Below are positions 8,531-16,448 of a stretch of DNA of 64,000 nt, piece after piece. A program made the translations under genes and the position numbers. Source of the stretch: UPXZ01 sp964568675 (GTDB lineage Bacteria; Bacteroidota; Bacteroidia; Bacteroidales; Paludibacteraceae); assembly GCA_964568675.1 (NCBI GenBank), contig CAZMQV010000001.1, positions 1-64,000 of the forward strand, in the 5' to 3' direction. Under the pieces are notes generated by a model. It searched no databases. It saw only the letters and a list, made by a program, of their open reading frames with translations, and was not told the DNA's origin. How positions within the stretch are numbered: position 1 is the first letter of the stretch; each line of letters begins with the position of its first letter.

Positions 8531-8746
8531 ACATTCTCCTTATCCTCTGTCGCTTCATCACGATATCCCCATAATGTTCCGGTTCTCGATAAAAACGGGA
8601 CAGGCTGTTCAACATCGGTTTATCTCATTCAGTATTTGATTTCAATGGTATTCGATGATTTCCAATTCATCGCTTGCCCTGCAGGCACGCCGAAACCTTA
8701 GGTGTTACTAGCAAGCCATCATTTAAGCAGCTTTTCATGAATAAAT

Positions 8747-9292
8747 TTATTTGTTGTGTTCTGCGATATATTTTTTAATTTCCTCAATACCGACTCCCAC
8801 TTTTAGTTTTTGTAAGCGATGTGTATCATTTAAGGTTAGAATTTTCAGGTTTTTAAAGTTGTTTTTTGCAAGGAACATGCTTTGGTCTAAAACTTCATCT
8901 CGAGTTGGGATTATAAGCATAGCATTGTTCGGTTGTGTTATTTTAATAAGATACTGTTGGATATTTTCATCAAATTCCATTTTACTAATACGTTTGGAGA
9001 AGTCAAGTAAAGGAGCACTCATAATCAAAATAGTCTTTTTCCCTTTATTTAGTCTTTGTTCTCGAAGCTGATAAGCAAAATTAGCTCCGGTTGAATCTCC
9101 AAAAAGGATAGGGTTTTCTTCGTATTCTAATTCGTCATAAACCCTGCTTAATATTTTCCCTATATTATCATTTAACCTCCAAACTTCATTCTTCATTTCA
9201 AAGGATTCTCCAAAATGTTCTTTTAACATAATAAATTTACTTGAGTTGATTCCCGAGCCATATCCGTGGAAAAAGTAGAATTTTGTTTTCAT
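8747..9292 (-). CDS. Small alpha/beta hydrolase (YqiA/UPF0227-like esterase)
   Basis: A 181-residue single-domain alpha/beta hydrolase. The start MKTKFYFFHGYGSG carries the oxyanion-hole HGYGS motif. The nucleophile elbow is GDSTG (about residues 85-89). A likely catalytic Asp is in PTRDEVLD and the His in NDTHRLQKL, giving a complete Ser-Asp-His set. The length and motif layout fit the YqiA/YcfP branch, whose members act as esterases or thioesterases on unknown substrates. It has no signal peptide. It stands alone between spacer elements in the accessory island, on the same strand as its neighbours. Confidence 0.8.
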   Translation of the reverse strand: MKTKFYFFHGYGSGINSSKFIMLKEHFGESFEMKNEVWRLNDNIGKILSRVYDELEYEENPILFGDSTGANFAYQLREQRLNKGKKTILIMSAPLLDFSKRISKMEFDENIQQYLIKITQPNNAMLIIPTRDEVLDQSMFLAKNNFKNLKILTLNDTHRLQKLKVGVGIEEIKKYIAEHNK

Positions 9293-9369
9293 TATAAAAT
9301 TTATTGATTACACTTTAATTGATATCTTTTTTTTAATTGGTTTGTCTGTAATGGTTTGGGTATTGGCGA

Positions 9370-9456
9370 AGGCGGGGAATTCGGAGCACTTCACTGTCAA
9401 CCAAGCACAAATGTTGATAGAAGCACTTCAGCCGCAATATTGCAAAACCGCTTGTT
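9370..9456. repeat. Hairpin-spacer core, second copy
   Basis: Shares with 7290-7390 the blocks GGCGGG, TTCGGAGCAC, ACTGTCAACC, ATTGCAAAA and CGCTTGTTG in the same order and spacing. The outer CTAACG/CGTTAG ends are not recognisable. It lies between the hydrolase gene and the phosphoesterase gene, as expected if each island gene carried its own spacer. Confidence 0.6.
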
Positions 9457-9488
9457 GTGCGGTCGCTCATTTTATTGTTTTTTTTATC

Positions 9489-10085
9489 TCAAATTTCTAA
9501 TAATGTTGGTTTATTTATAAGTTCGTATTGTCCGTTCATTATCGCCGAATTTACAAAAGTAGTTTTATTAATTTTCTTGATTCCGTTAGCGTTATGAATG
9601 TGTCCGAACAAATGATAGCGAGGATTTATTTGTTCCACTACGTTCAATAAATCACGGCAACCGTAATTTATGTTATCATCAAAATCTAAAATTCCGAATG
9701 GCGGACTATGTGTGATTAATACATTTATGTCGTGGGGAATTTGTTTCATTATTTGTTCTGTTCGACCGCCTTTTAGTGCATCGCCCATAAAAAGCGGAAC
9801 TCCCCAAAATTTCACATTCTCAATTTCAACGCCCGAATAACACAAATAATGGCAATTATCAGGCAAACCTTCAATTTGTTCTCCATACAAACAATCATCG
9901 TGATTGCCTGCTACAAAAATTTTATGCGCATAATCCAAATCGCAAAACCAATTTAAGAAATCCAACACTTCATTATCCGAACCCGAAAATGAAGCATCGC
10001 CCGAATGAACAATAATGTCGGCTTTGGGCAAGTTTTCTAATAGTTTATGACTATTATGAGTATCGGAAATGTGAAGTATTCGCAT
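9489..10085 (-). CDS. Calcineurin-like metallophosphoesterase
   Basis: A 198-residue cytoplasmic protein with all five metallophosphoesterase motifs: DTH (residues 8-10), GD in VHSGDAS, GNHDD, the His in ITHSPP, and GHIHNA near the C-terminus. These coordinate two metal ions for hydrolysis of phosphomono- or diesters. The length fits small YfcE/MJ0936-type enzymes. The substrate is unknown. It starts 3 bases after the stop of the upstream nuclease-like gene, so the two form a translationally coupled pair. Confidence 0.88.
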   Translation of the reverse strand: MRILHISDTHNSHKLLENLPKADIIVHSGDASFSGSDNEVLDFLNWFCDLDYAHKIFVAGNHDDCLYGEQIEGLPDNCHYLCYSGVEIENVKFWGVPLFMGDALKGGRTEQIMKQIPHDINVLITHSPPFGILDFDDNINYGCRDLLNVVEQINPRYHLFGHIHNANGIKKINKTTFVNSAIMNGQYELINKPTLLEI

Positions 10086-10088
10086 AAT

Positions 10089-11096
10089 TTACCAATATCT
10101 TGTTTCTAAATATTTTTTCAAATCAGCATATTTATCAGCATCAATGTTAGCTAATAAATCTTTAGGCGAAATAATTTTGTATTTATTGGGATTGCTTAAA
10201 TTTTCTATCCACGTTGTTTTCATATCTTTTCCACTACATTTATATTTATATCTGCTATCACTTTTCAACAAATCTTGATTTTCGCTTGGTATGATATGAG
10301 CGTGAATAAAGTCCTCCGCTGAAACTATCTCTGAATTTTTATTAGCAATCATTTGCTCTGCCCACAAAGTTTGACGCATTAGTTGATAGAATGGCTCAAA
10401 AAAATAGACAGAGCCTTTATAATTGTCATACTTTTTTAGCTGTTCAGAGTTGTTTATTAAATCGGAATATCTTTTTAAACGTTCTTGTCCTTTTCCATTT
10501 GTTCCTCTGGGTTCGCCCTCTCTATCTTCTGTTGATTTGTCTGTATTGCTATAATGCTCTGTATATTTCCATTCAATTGGAAGAAGATAATTTTTCCCAT
10601 TTTTATGTTTTGCATAAATCAATGCATCAATGGAAGTGCAATGACTACCTCGAGTTGGTTTTTGCTCATCTTTGCATTCGTTTAGATAATCATAGTCGCT
10701 CACAGCTTCAAATGCAATATAAGCGGACTGATATTTATCCGATTTGATTTCCATTACATCAATAATATCTTCGCATATAATTTGTGCAATTTTCAAGACT
10801 TCGTTTTTGTCATTCCTGATTGGAAATAAATGATTTAAACAAGCCATTTGAGAAGACAAAGTATGTCCTGTTGGAAATTTCCCACCCCACCATGAAATAT
10901 TGTTGCCAACTTTTTGGTTAAAATAATTCAAAACATTCGGTAAAATTGACGAGTAAAAATTTTTTTTAAAATCAACAAGCACGAAAGGTCTTTCTTTGCC
11001 CATAAACTTTCCACCTGCTTTGCAGCTCTCAAATAATTCGCTATTTTCTATTAAATCAACAGACTTTTCTCTTTGTTCTTCTTGATATTTGCTCAT
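10089..11096 (-). CDS. PD-(D/E)XK-type nuclease-like protein (PGN_0703-like)
   Basis: A 335-residue soluble protein of accessory type. The central motif runs SIDALIYA, then about 12 residues later LLPIEWKYTE; the D and the ExK fit a PD-(D/E)XK nuclease core. Upstream are conserved-looking WWGGKFPTGHTLSSQ and EAVSDYDYL. I compare it with the PGN_0703-like group of putative restriction endonucleases, from memory only. It shares a promoter (11183-11190) with the downstream phosphoesterase, and the 3-base spacing suggests they act together, perhaps on nucleic acid ends. No methyltransferase is nearby, so a classical restriction system is not supported. Confidence 0.5.
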   Translation of the reverse strand: MSKYQEEQREKSVDLIENSELFESCKAGGKFMGKERPFVLVDFKKNFYSSILPNVLNYFNQKVGNNISWWGGKFPTGHTLSSQMACLNHLFPIRNDKNEVLKIAQIICEDIIDVMEIKSDKYQSAYIAFEAVSDYDYLNECKDEQKPTRGSHCTSIDALIYAKHKNGKNYLLPIEWKYTEHYSNTDKSTEDREGEPRGTNGKGQERLKRYSDLINNSEQLKKYDNYKGSVYFFEPFYQLMRQTLWAEQMIANKNSEIVSAEDFIHAHIIPSENQDLLKSDSRYKYKCSGKDMKTTWIENLSNPNKYKIISPKDLLANIDADKYADLKKYLETRYW

Positions 11097-11182
11097 TATT
11101 TTTTCATTTTTTGTTTCGCTTTTTATTCCTGCAAAATGTGCTGGACTTTCCGCGAGTGTCGCACAACGTCCTGTTTACGTAA

Positions 11183-11190
11183 CAAATATA
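11183..11190 (-). promoter_or_regulatory. Promoter of the nuclease-phosphoesterase pair
   Basis: TATATTTG on the minus strand, about 87 bases before the ATG at 11096. The leader includes ACGTAAC/GCACAACG, possibly another spacer fragment. Confidence 0.5.
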
Positions 11191-11527
11191 CAAAATTCTT
11201 AAATACAAACTACATAACATTCGTAAATCAATTTGTGAGAAAAGTGGATTTGCTTAGTATGATGCAGATAAACAGGTATCTAACGCGAATAAAATATTGA
11301 ATTATTTTGTATTTGCGAATATTTTCTTGTCTTTGCCATTTACGCTTATAACCGGAAGACCTGGATGTTGACAGCTTTATACTTGAATTTGTGCGGAAAC
11401 TCGTCATGAAGCGCTACAGTGCAAACTCTATCTCTAACTGCAAAAGTGGCGTTTTCTTGATCTTGCGAAAAGGAATTTCTCGTATCCGGCTGAAATCGAC
11501 TGATCTTAGCAACTATGTTATTCTGCT
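11191..11527. other. Intergenic stretch between island and tandem array 2
   Basis: AT-rich with no recognisable gene. An open frame crosses it on the plus strand from 11391 but is mostly translation of the following repeat. Confidence 0.5.
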
Positions 11528-11914
11528 CAAAAGCTTATCAATACAACTCGAAAAGCTTATCAATACAACTCGAAAAGCATATCAATACAACTCGAAAGCA
11601 TATCAATACAACTCGAAAAGCTTACCAATAAAACTCAAAAGCATATCAATACAACTCGAAAAGCTTATCAATACAACTCGAAAAGCATATCAATACAACT
11701 CAAAAAGCTTATCAATACAACTCAAAAGCTTATCAATACAACTCAAAAGCATATCAATACAACTCGGAAAGCTTATCAATACAACTCGGAAAGCTAGTCA
11801 AAGTAACTCGAAAACACTTTAAACTAACTCAAAAAGCTAGTCAAAGTAACTCGAAAACACTTTAAACTAACTCGAAAAGCTATTCAAAGTAACTTGAAAA
11901 CACTTTAAACTAAA
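11528..11914. repeat. Tandem repeat array 2: about 18 units of 21-22 bp
   Basis: The first twelve units are variants of AAAGCTTATCAATACAACTC, alternating AGCTTAT and AGCATAT. The array then changes to three copies of a ~43-bp composite (AGCTAGTCAAAGTAACTCG joined to AAAACACTTTAAACTAACTC). The unit length is half that of arrays 1 and 3. The open frame through it on the plus strand is a by-product of the repeat. Confidence 0.88.
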
Positions 11915-11958
11915 AGGGACTTGATGCGCTATTGATGTGTGGAATTAAGTTGCCTTTG

Positions 11959-12053
11959 CCGCAAACCGACATCCTCCCAGACACCTAACTGACTGATTGT
12001 CATTTCGAACGAAGTGAGAAAACTCATTTAATGCATGTTTAGTCGGTCAGCAA
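11959..12053. repeat. Composite dispersed repeat, full copy
   Basis: GCAAACCGACATCCTCCC (from about 11959) followed by the ~60-bp repeat also found at 1-60 (here 11993-12053). The unit at 7694-7760 has the same two blocks. It lies between tandem array 2 and the MFS gene. Confidence 0.75.
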
Positions 12054-12122
12054 TGAATTTCTTTATCCAATTAAATTCGCAAATAACTACTCGTAAAGCC
12101 AGAATGCTATCTTTAAAAATAC

Positions 12123-12130
12123 TATTTTTG
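12123..12130 (+). promoter_or_regulatory. Promoter of the MFS transporter gene
   Basis: TATTTTTG matches TAnnTTTG. Transcription would begin near 12137, which excludes the upstream in-frame ATG at 12035 (inside the repeat) and supports the start at 12155. Confidence 0.6.
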
Positions 12131-12154
12131 TATGAAATATATTTTTATCGGAAT

Positions 12155-13405
12155 ATGGCAAATGGTAAAAGAAAATGGTGGATGCTTTTTGCAAGTAATT
12201 TCCTGGGTGTTTTTAATGATAATTTTTTGAAAAATTCCATTATCTTCATTGCGATAGCTTGGCAATTGCCCTCATGGATGTCTTATTCGCAATTGATTTC
12301 GATAACCGCGTCGGGCTTGGTACTTCCTTATCTGCTGTTTTCGCCCTTGGGCGGTCGATGGGCGGTAAACTACTCGAAGTTAAAGGTATTTCGAGCAATG
12401 AAACTTGCCGAAATACCCATCATGTTGGTTGCTTGCATCGCATTCTATTTTCAATGGATTGGTATTGCCGTTTTGTCTATTTTCCTGATGGGTATTCAAA
12501 GCAGTCTTTATTCACCCGCAAAATACAGCCTTATTCGCGACATCGGTGGTGAGTCCGGTGTGTCGTACGGAAGCGGCTTGTTTGAAACAATGGCTTTTTT
12601 GGGGATTCTACTCGGTACTTTTTTTGCTTCACTTATTTCCGACCATTATTCGGTCTGGATTTTCAGTATTATCATCCTTGCAGTGGCGGTGTTGGGTTAT
12701 TATTCCACCACAAAAATTAAAGTAGTGGAGCAGCCTACAGAGGAGGAAGTGGACTCCCGGCTCAATCCAATTCAGTTTGTGCGTAACAATTACCGGTTTG
12801 CGCGCGGTCATCACTTAGTGAATAGCTCCATTTTTGGTTCTTCATCGTTTTGGCTTATATCCAATATGCTTCAGATGAACGTAATCATACATTGTAAGCA
12901 TGTGTATCAAGTGTCCAACGCCGCGACGGGAATGGTAATGGCATTTGCCGCTATTGGTATCGCTCTCGGAACCGGCATCACCGGCTATTATTCCGGCGCC
13001 ATTGTACGCAAAGCATTGATTATCCCTGCATTGGTGGGCGTGATGCTAAGCCTGTTGCTAATTCTGCTCATAGCTTTGCCATTCTGGGCGTTTATCCTGA
13101 TGGTCATGCTTTTTGCGTTTATGGCAGGAGCATTTCAGGTGCCGCAAATGGCCTTTGTGCAACGCGCGAATCTTGGTCGGAAACGTGGCGCCGTTATAGC
13201 CTATCTCAATATGGTGAATTTTGTGTTTATCCTCATCGGTACCGCGCTTTTCTCACTCACTACAGCTCTTTTTTCCGAAAATAGTTATGCGGTGTTTGCT
13301 GTGATGATTGGAGTAACTTTGTTGGTACTTGTTTATTTTCTTTTTCGTTATCCCGACTATCGTGAAGAGACGAAAAAATTATTATTTCATAAGAACGAAG
13401 CGTGA
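12155..13405 (+). CDS. MFS transporter, LplT-like
   Basis: A 416-residue, 12-helix major facilitator protein starting MANGKRKWWML. The N-terminal FLGVFNDNFLKN and the central GIQSSLYSPAKYSLIRDI closely follow the pattern of lysophospholipid transporters (LplT), where the second motif is GxQSALFGPxKYG. The substrate is therefore inferred to be a lysophospholipid or related lipid, but other MFS solutes are possible. A frame extends upstream to 12035, but that part lies in a dispersed repeat and before the promoter. No acyltransferase domain is fused, unlike the LplT-Aas fusions of other bacteria. Confidence 0.78.
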   Translation: MANGKRKWWMLFASNFLGVFNDNFLKNSIIFIAIAWQLPSWMSYSQLISITASGLVLPYLLFSPLGGRWAVNYSKLKVFRAMKLAEIPIMLVACIAFYFQWIGIAVLSIFLMGIQSSLYSPAKYSLIRDIGGESGVSYGSGLFETMAFLGILLGTFFASLISDHYSVWIFSIIILAVAVLGYYSTTKIKVVEQPTEEEVDSRLNPIQFVRNNYRFARGHHLVNSSIFGSSSFWLISNMLQMNVIIHCKHVYQVSNAATGMVMAFAAIGIALGTGITGYYSGAIVRKALIIPALVGVMLSLLLILLIALPFWAFILMVMLFAFMAGAFQVPQMAFVQRANLGRKRGAVIAYLNMVNFVFILIGTALFSLTTALFSENSYAVFAVMIGVTLLVLVYFLFRYPDYREETKKLLFHKNEA

Positions 13406-13432
13406 AATGAACAGTTACCATTGAAAATTTTG

Positions 13433-13440
13433 TACTTTTG
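13433..13440 (+). promoter_or_regulatory. Promoter of the polysaccharide deacetylase gene
   Basis: TACTTTTG matches TAnnTTTG, about 108 bases before the ATG at 13548. Confidence 0.5.
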
Positions 13441-13547
13441 TAGTCTTAAAACATTGCGCAACGATATTATGCGAACGTGCTTGAATTCTTCTCGGCTCGT
13501 TTTTTTTTGTAAATAATTATTGTATTTGATTTTAAAAATGCTTTTCA

Positions 13548-14381
13548 ATGAAAAATAAAATTTGTTTGATTGGAATGGCTGCGATGGCAGCTTTTTTTGT
13601 GGCTTGTAATAAACCATCGCAAGGTGTGGCGGTAGGAAATGATTCGACTCAAGTGGTGCAAGATGATAACGAACTCAGAGCTCAGAAACAGAATAGCGCA
13701 GCAGAGATTTACGCTAAAAAGCAAGTGCCGGTGCTTTGCTATCACCGCATCGAGAATGGACGAAATGACGAATATACGGTAACACCTGCCACGTTCGCGG
13801 CACAGATGCAAGCGCTTGCCGACAGTGGCTACCACAGTATCCTGCCCGAACAGTATTACGATTATTTGGTGTATAACAAAGAGCTGCCTGCTAAACCGGT
13901 GATGATAAGCTTCGACGACTCGCGGGTAGAGCACGCTACCATTGCTGCGCCGGTGCTTGAGAAAATGGGTTTTAGAGGTGTGTTTTTTATTATGACCATC
14001 ACCTACAACAAGAAAAACTACATGACTACCGACCAGATAGCCGCGCTGGCAAAAGCCGGGCATACGGTGGGTTTTCACAGTTGGGATCATACGCGGGCTA
14101 CTCGCTATGACAATGACTCCATTCTTCGCGTAAACGTAACGGAACCACTTGCGAAACTGGAAAATATAGCTGGCAAACCGATTGAGTATTTCGCTTACCC
14201 CTACGGACTGAGTAATGAAAGTACGCATATACGCATGGCGGAGCACTTCAAAATGTCGTTTATCTTATCCACAAAACAAGATTCAATCACTCCATTGCAA
14301 TCTGTAAGGCGAATGATAGCCTGCGAGTGGAAACCACAAAGCCTGATGCGCGCCATGCAAAAGACTTTCAGCCGACGATAG
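13548..14381 (+). CDS. NodB-type polysaccharide deacetylase lipoprotein
   Basis: A 277-residue carbohydrate esterase family 4 protein. The signal peptide ends in a lipobox with Cys20 (FFVAC), so it is membrane-anchored. NodB motif 1 is SFDDSR (Asp123, Asp124). Motif 2 is HSWDH (His177, His181), which with Asp124 binds the metal. Motif 3 is AYPYG. VPVLCYHRI near residue 60 is typical of secreted members. The likely reaction is N-deacetylation of GlcNAc-type residues in a polysaccharide or peptidoglycan. It has its own promoter and terminator. Confidence 0.88.
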   Translation: MKNKICLIGMAAMAAFFVACNKPSQGVAVGNDSTQVVQDDNELRAQKQNSAAEIYAKKQVPVLCYHRIENGRNDEYTVTPATFAAQMQALADSGYHSILPEQYYDYLVYNKELPAKPVMISFDDSRVEHATIAAPVLEKMGFRGVFFIMTITYNKKNYMTTDQIAALAKAGHTVGFHSWDHTRATRYDNDSILRVNVTEPLAKLENIAGKPIEYFAYPYGLSNESTHIRMAEHFKMSFILSTKQDSITPLQSVRRMIACEWKPQSLMRAMQKTFSRR

Positions 14382-14386
14382 TTTGT

Positions 14387-14429
14387 AAAAAAAAGCGTTG
14401 AACCCGATTTCAGTTCAGCGCTTTTTTTT
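14387..14429. terminator. Bidirectional terminator between nodB-like gene and DUF3127 gene
   Basis: Stem AAAAAAAAGCGTTGAAC (14387-14403) pairs with GTTCAGCGCTTTTTTTT (14413-14429) with one mismatch. A-run and T-run allow use from both sides of this convergent pair. Confidence 0.88.
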
Positions 14430-14493
14430 GTATTCTATTCTATTCAGAATCAACCATTGAATTTTTAACGGTTTCGATTTTTTTCAGCCTTTG

Positions 14494-14883
14494 TTAGAAA
14501 GGCAAATCGGTATTCGAATTGCTATTGTCCATGCTGTCGAAATTACTTCGCCATTCGGGAGCTGGTGCAGCGTTCAAGTCGAAGGGTGGAGGAGGCATAT
14601 CCTCCGGAGCTTGAGCGCCAGTTGCTTTTGTAACATTCCATGCGCGGATGGAGGTGTACCAGCGTCCGTTGTATTCGCGGCTTTCAATGTCGAAACTGAT
14701 GTTTACCGTATCGCCTATTGCAATCGGGAATTTTTCAATTTTATCATTGAAAAGATTGAAGCAAACTTTTTTGGGATATTGATCGGCGGTTTCCAACACA
14801 TAGTCCTGCGAGCGCCATTGTCCGTTTTTTCCCATTCCGCTTTGTTGTGGCAGAATGGCGATAATTTTTCCTGAAACTTCCAT
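14494..14883 (-). CDS. DUF3127 protein with SSB-like C-terminal tip
   Basis: A 129-residue protein. Residues 1-90 fit DUF3127, a Bacteroidetes family with a predicted OB-like beta-barrel (MEVSGKIIAILPQQSGMG, SQDYVLET, NGRWYTSIRAW). Residues 91-125 are a Pro/Asn/Ser-rich linker, and the protein ends NTDLPF. That acidic-hydrophobic end closely matches the tip of single-stranded DNA-binding protein, including the SSB in this window (GDDLPF), which recruits repair and replication enzymes. A DNA-binding or SSB-mimic role is inference. Own promoter; convergent with the deacetylase gene. Confidence 0.78.
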   Translation of the reverse strand: MEVSGKIIAILPQQSGMGKNGQWRSQDYVLETADQYPKKVCFNLFNDKIEKFPIAIGDTVNISFDIESREYNGRWYTSIRAWNVTKATGAQAPEDMPPPPFDLNAAPAPEWRSNFDSMDNSNSNTDLPF

Positions 14884-14925
14884 GTTTTTGTATTTAGTTA
14901 TTTATTATTTCTGATATTAATCGTG

Positions 14926-14933
14926 CAAAGATA
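14926..14933 (-). promoter_or_regulatory. Promoter of the DUF3127 gene
   Basis: TATCTTTG on the minus strand, about 43 bases before the ATG at 14883. The remaining DNA up to 15258 shows no gene. Confidence 0.6.
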
Positions 14934-15258
14934 GTGAACTTTCGGTGGTTTTCCTTGCGTTTAAAAGAGAAAAACAGTAGCGGGATTCAAGTAATTTGAA
15001 GATTCATTTCCTGAATTACAAGATTAAAATAACTCCTTAGCTGGATATAAATAAATTAATTCAACTAAATGCGAATTGGATTCACTTGGAAATGTTTGAG
15101 TTTTTCAAGCTAAAACAAGGGGTAATGCTTACCTCATCTTGTTGTCGGATTACTAACAGAAAAAAACAGTGTCGGCAACGATGTAGGGCATGGAATATGA
15201 TTTCAATGCGCAGGAGTATTTGTCAGTAAAGATGTTGTTGAGTGGTTGTTGCCCTAAT

Positions 15259-16264
15259 TCATATTTCATCCAATATTTCGGCTATGTCCTCCAAGTTTGG
15301 ATGGTAATTTACAACACTTTCGGCAAGTTCCCATTTTTTTGTCTCTCTGAAACCACACGATGGTGTGTTTTTCTCCTTCATGTTTGTAATCTAATGTTTT
15401 CCGGTGAGCGCTGTCAACTTCAAATTGATGTTTGTTGTATCTGAATTTCAGATGGAGGGCGAGTCGTAGGTCGATTCCGGCCTCGATACTTATTACTGCT
15501 TGCGGTGATATCGTTATTTCTTTGATATCTATCCCATCGGCATTTACTTCAAAATCTCGAACGCATTGCATCACGAATTTCTGAATATAATTCGTTACGC
15601 TGCTTTGAGGTATCTCTATAAGGCGCTTTTCGAAAAAAGGAAGAAGTTTTTTTGAGTCGATATCTTCGAAATAGTGTAGATGTCTATCCACTACGATTTG
15701 CGCCTTCGGCGAATACATCACCGCATAGTTCTTTTTGTAAAGTTCAATGATTTCTTCTCCGTTTCTGATTTGCGCCGAGTAGGTGAATTTTTCTGCATTA
15801 TTGAAGTGGAAAAGCATGGTAGAAGGCTTGGAAAGCACAAATATTGACTCTTGGATATGCATTGATCTTTTTTTCCAGAAAAGCGGGGTTTGAGTCTGAT
15901 GTGTCAGTTTTAGTTTTTCTTTGTAGCTGGTTTCAATAAGCGGGCGTATGAAGTTATTAATTCTTGCTTCGTCTATTTTGATGAAAAAATCGGTTAAGTT
16001 TTTCTCTCGCAAGTATAGTTTCATTAAAATATCATCTTGATAACGCTCAGTAAGGCTTATTATCTTTTGTTCCGCCTCACTAAGGATGGCGAAACAAGTT
16101 GATTTTTTTCGAGCAGCTTCAACAATGCTGAAAATCTGATTCTTTTCATCTTAAGATGTGAAATAGGGAAGAAGTATGTAGCCAAATCTCTGATGCTGAA
16201 CGATAGTCAGAACTAAAATATTGTCTTTATGGTTATTTGTAAATGAATTATCAGAAGGTAACAT
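15259..16264 (-). pseudogene. Decayed N-terminal part of a SNF2-family helicase
   Basis: One continuous protein can be read from an ATG at 16264, interrupted by an in-frame TAA (16151-16153) and one frameshift. The first part contains LVLTIVQHQRFGYILLPYF. After the stop the same frame continues with EAARKKST, then LTERYQDDILMKLYLREKN and INNFIRPLIETSYKEKL. A run of seven A near 15330-15337 shifts the frame. Removing one A joins VWFQRDKKWELAESVVNYHP and ends at 15259. The pattern matches, from memory, the N-terminal region of ~950-residue Bacteroidales SNF2-type helicases. The ATPase part is absent, so the gene is also truncated. An intact open frame of 252 codons (15266-16024) exists inside it but is only a fragment. 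Confidence 0.65.
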
Positions 16265-16448
16265 GCAAGGAGTCGTATGTTTTTAAAAGAGGTTGTTCGT
16301 ATCAGAAAATGAGCTTTTGATATACATCAGCTTCAGTTCTTTCTATATCCGATTTTCAGAATAAAATATATTTAAAAAAGAATAAGGGATTTCAAACCTA
16401 TTTGAAGCTCCCTTACTACTTTATTATCAAAATAAAAACACTACTTCA

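Noticed and set aside
11391..11822. 143-codon plus-strand open frame with KLINTTRKAYQYNSK repeats
   Set aside because: It is translation of tandem array 2 in shifting frames, with no ribosome-binding context and no conserved domain.
12035..12154. 40-residue N-terminal extension of the MFS protein
   Set aside because: It begins in the dispersed repeat, precedes the TATTTTTG promoter and does not fit the family start.
15190..15444. 84-codon plus-strand open frame
   Set aside because: It runs antisense to the SNF2 pseudogene and has no coding character of its own.
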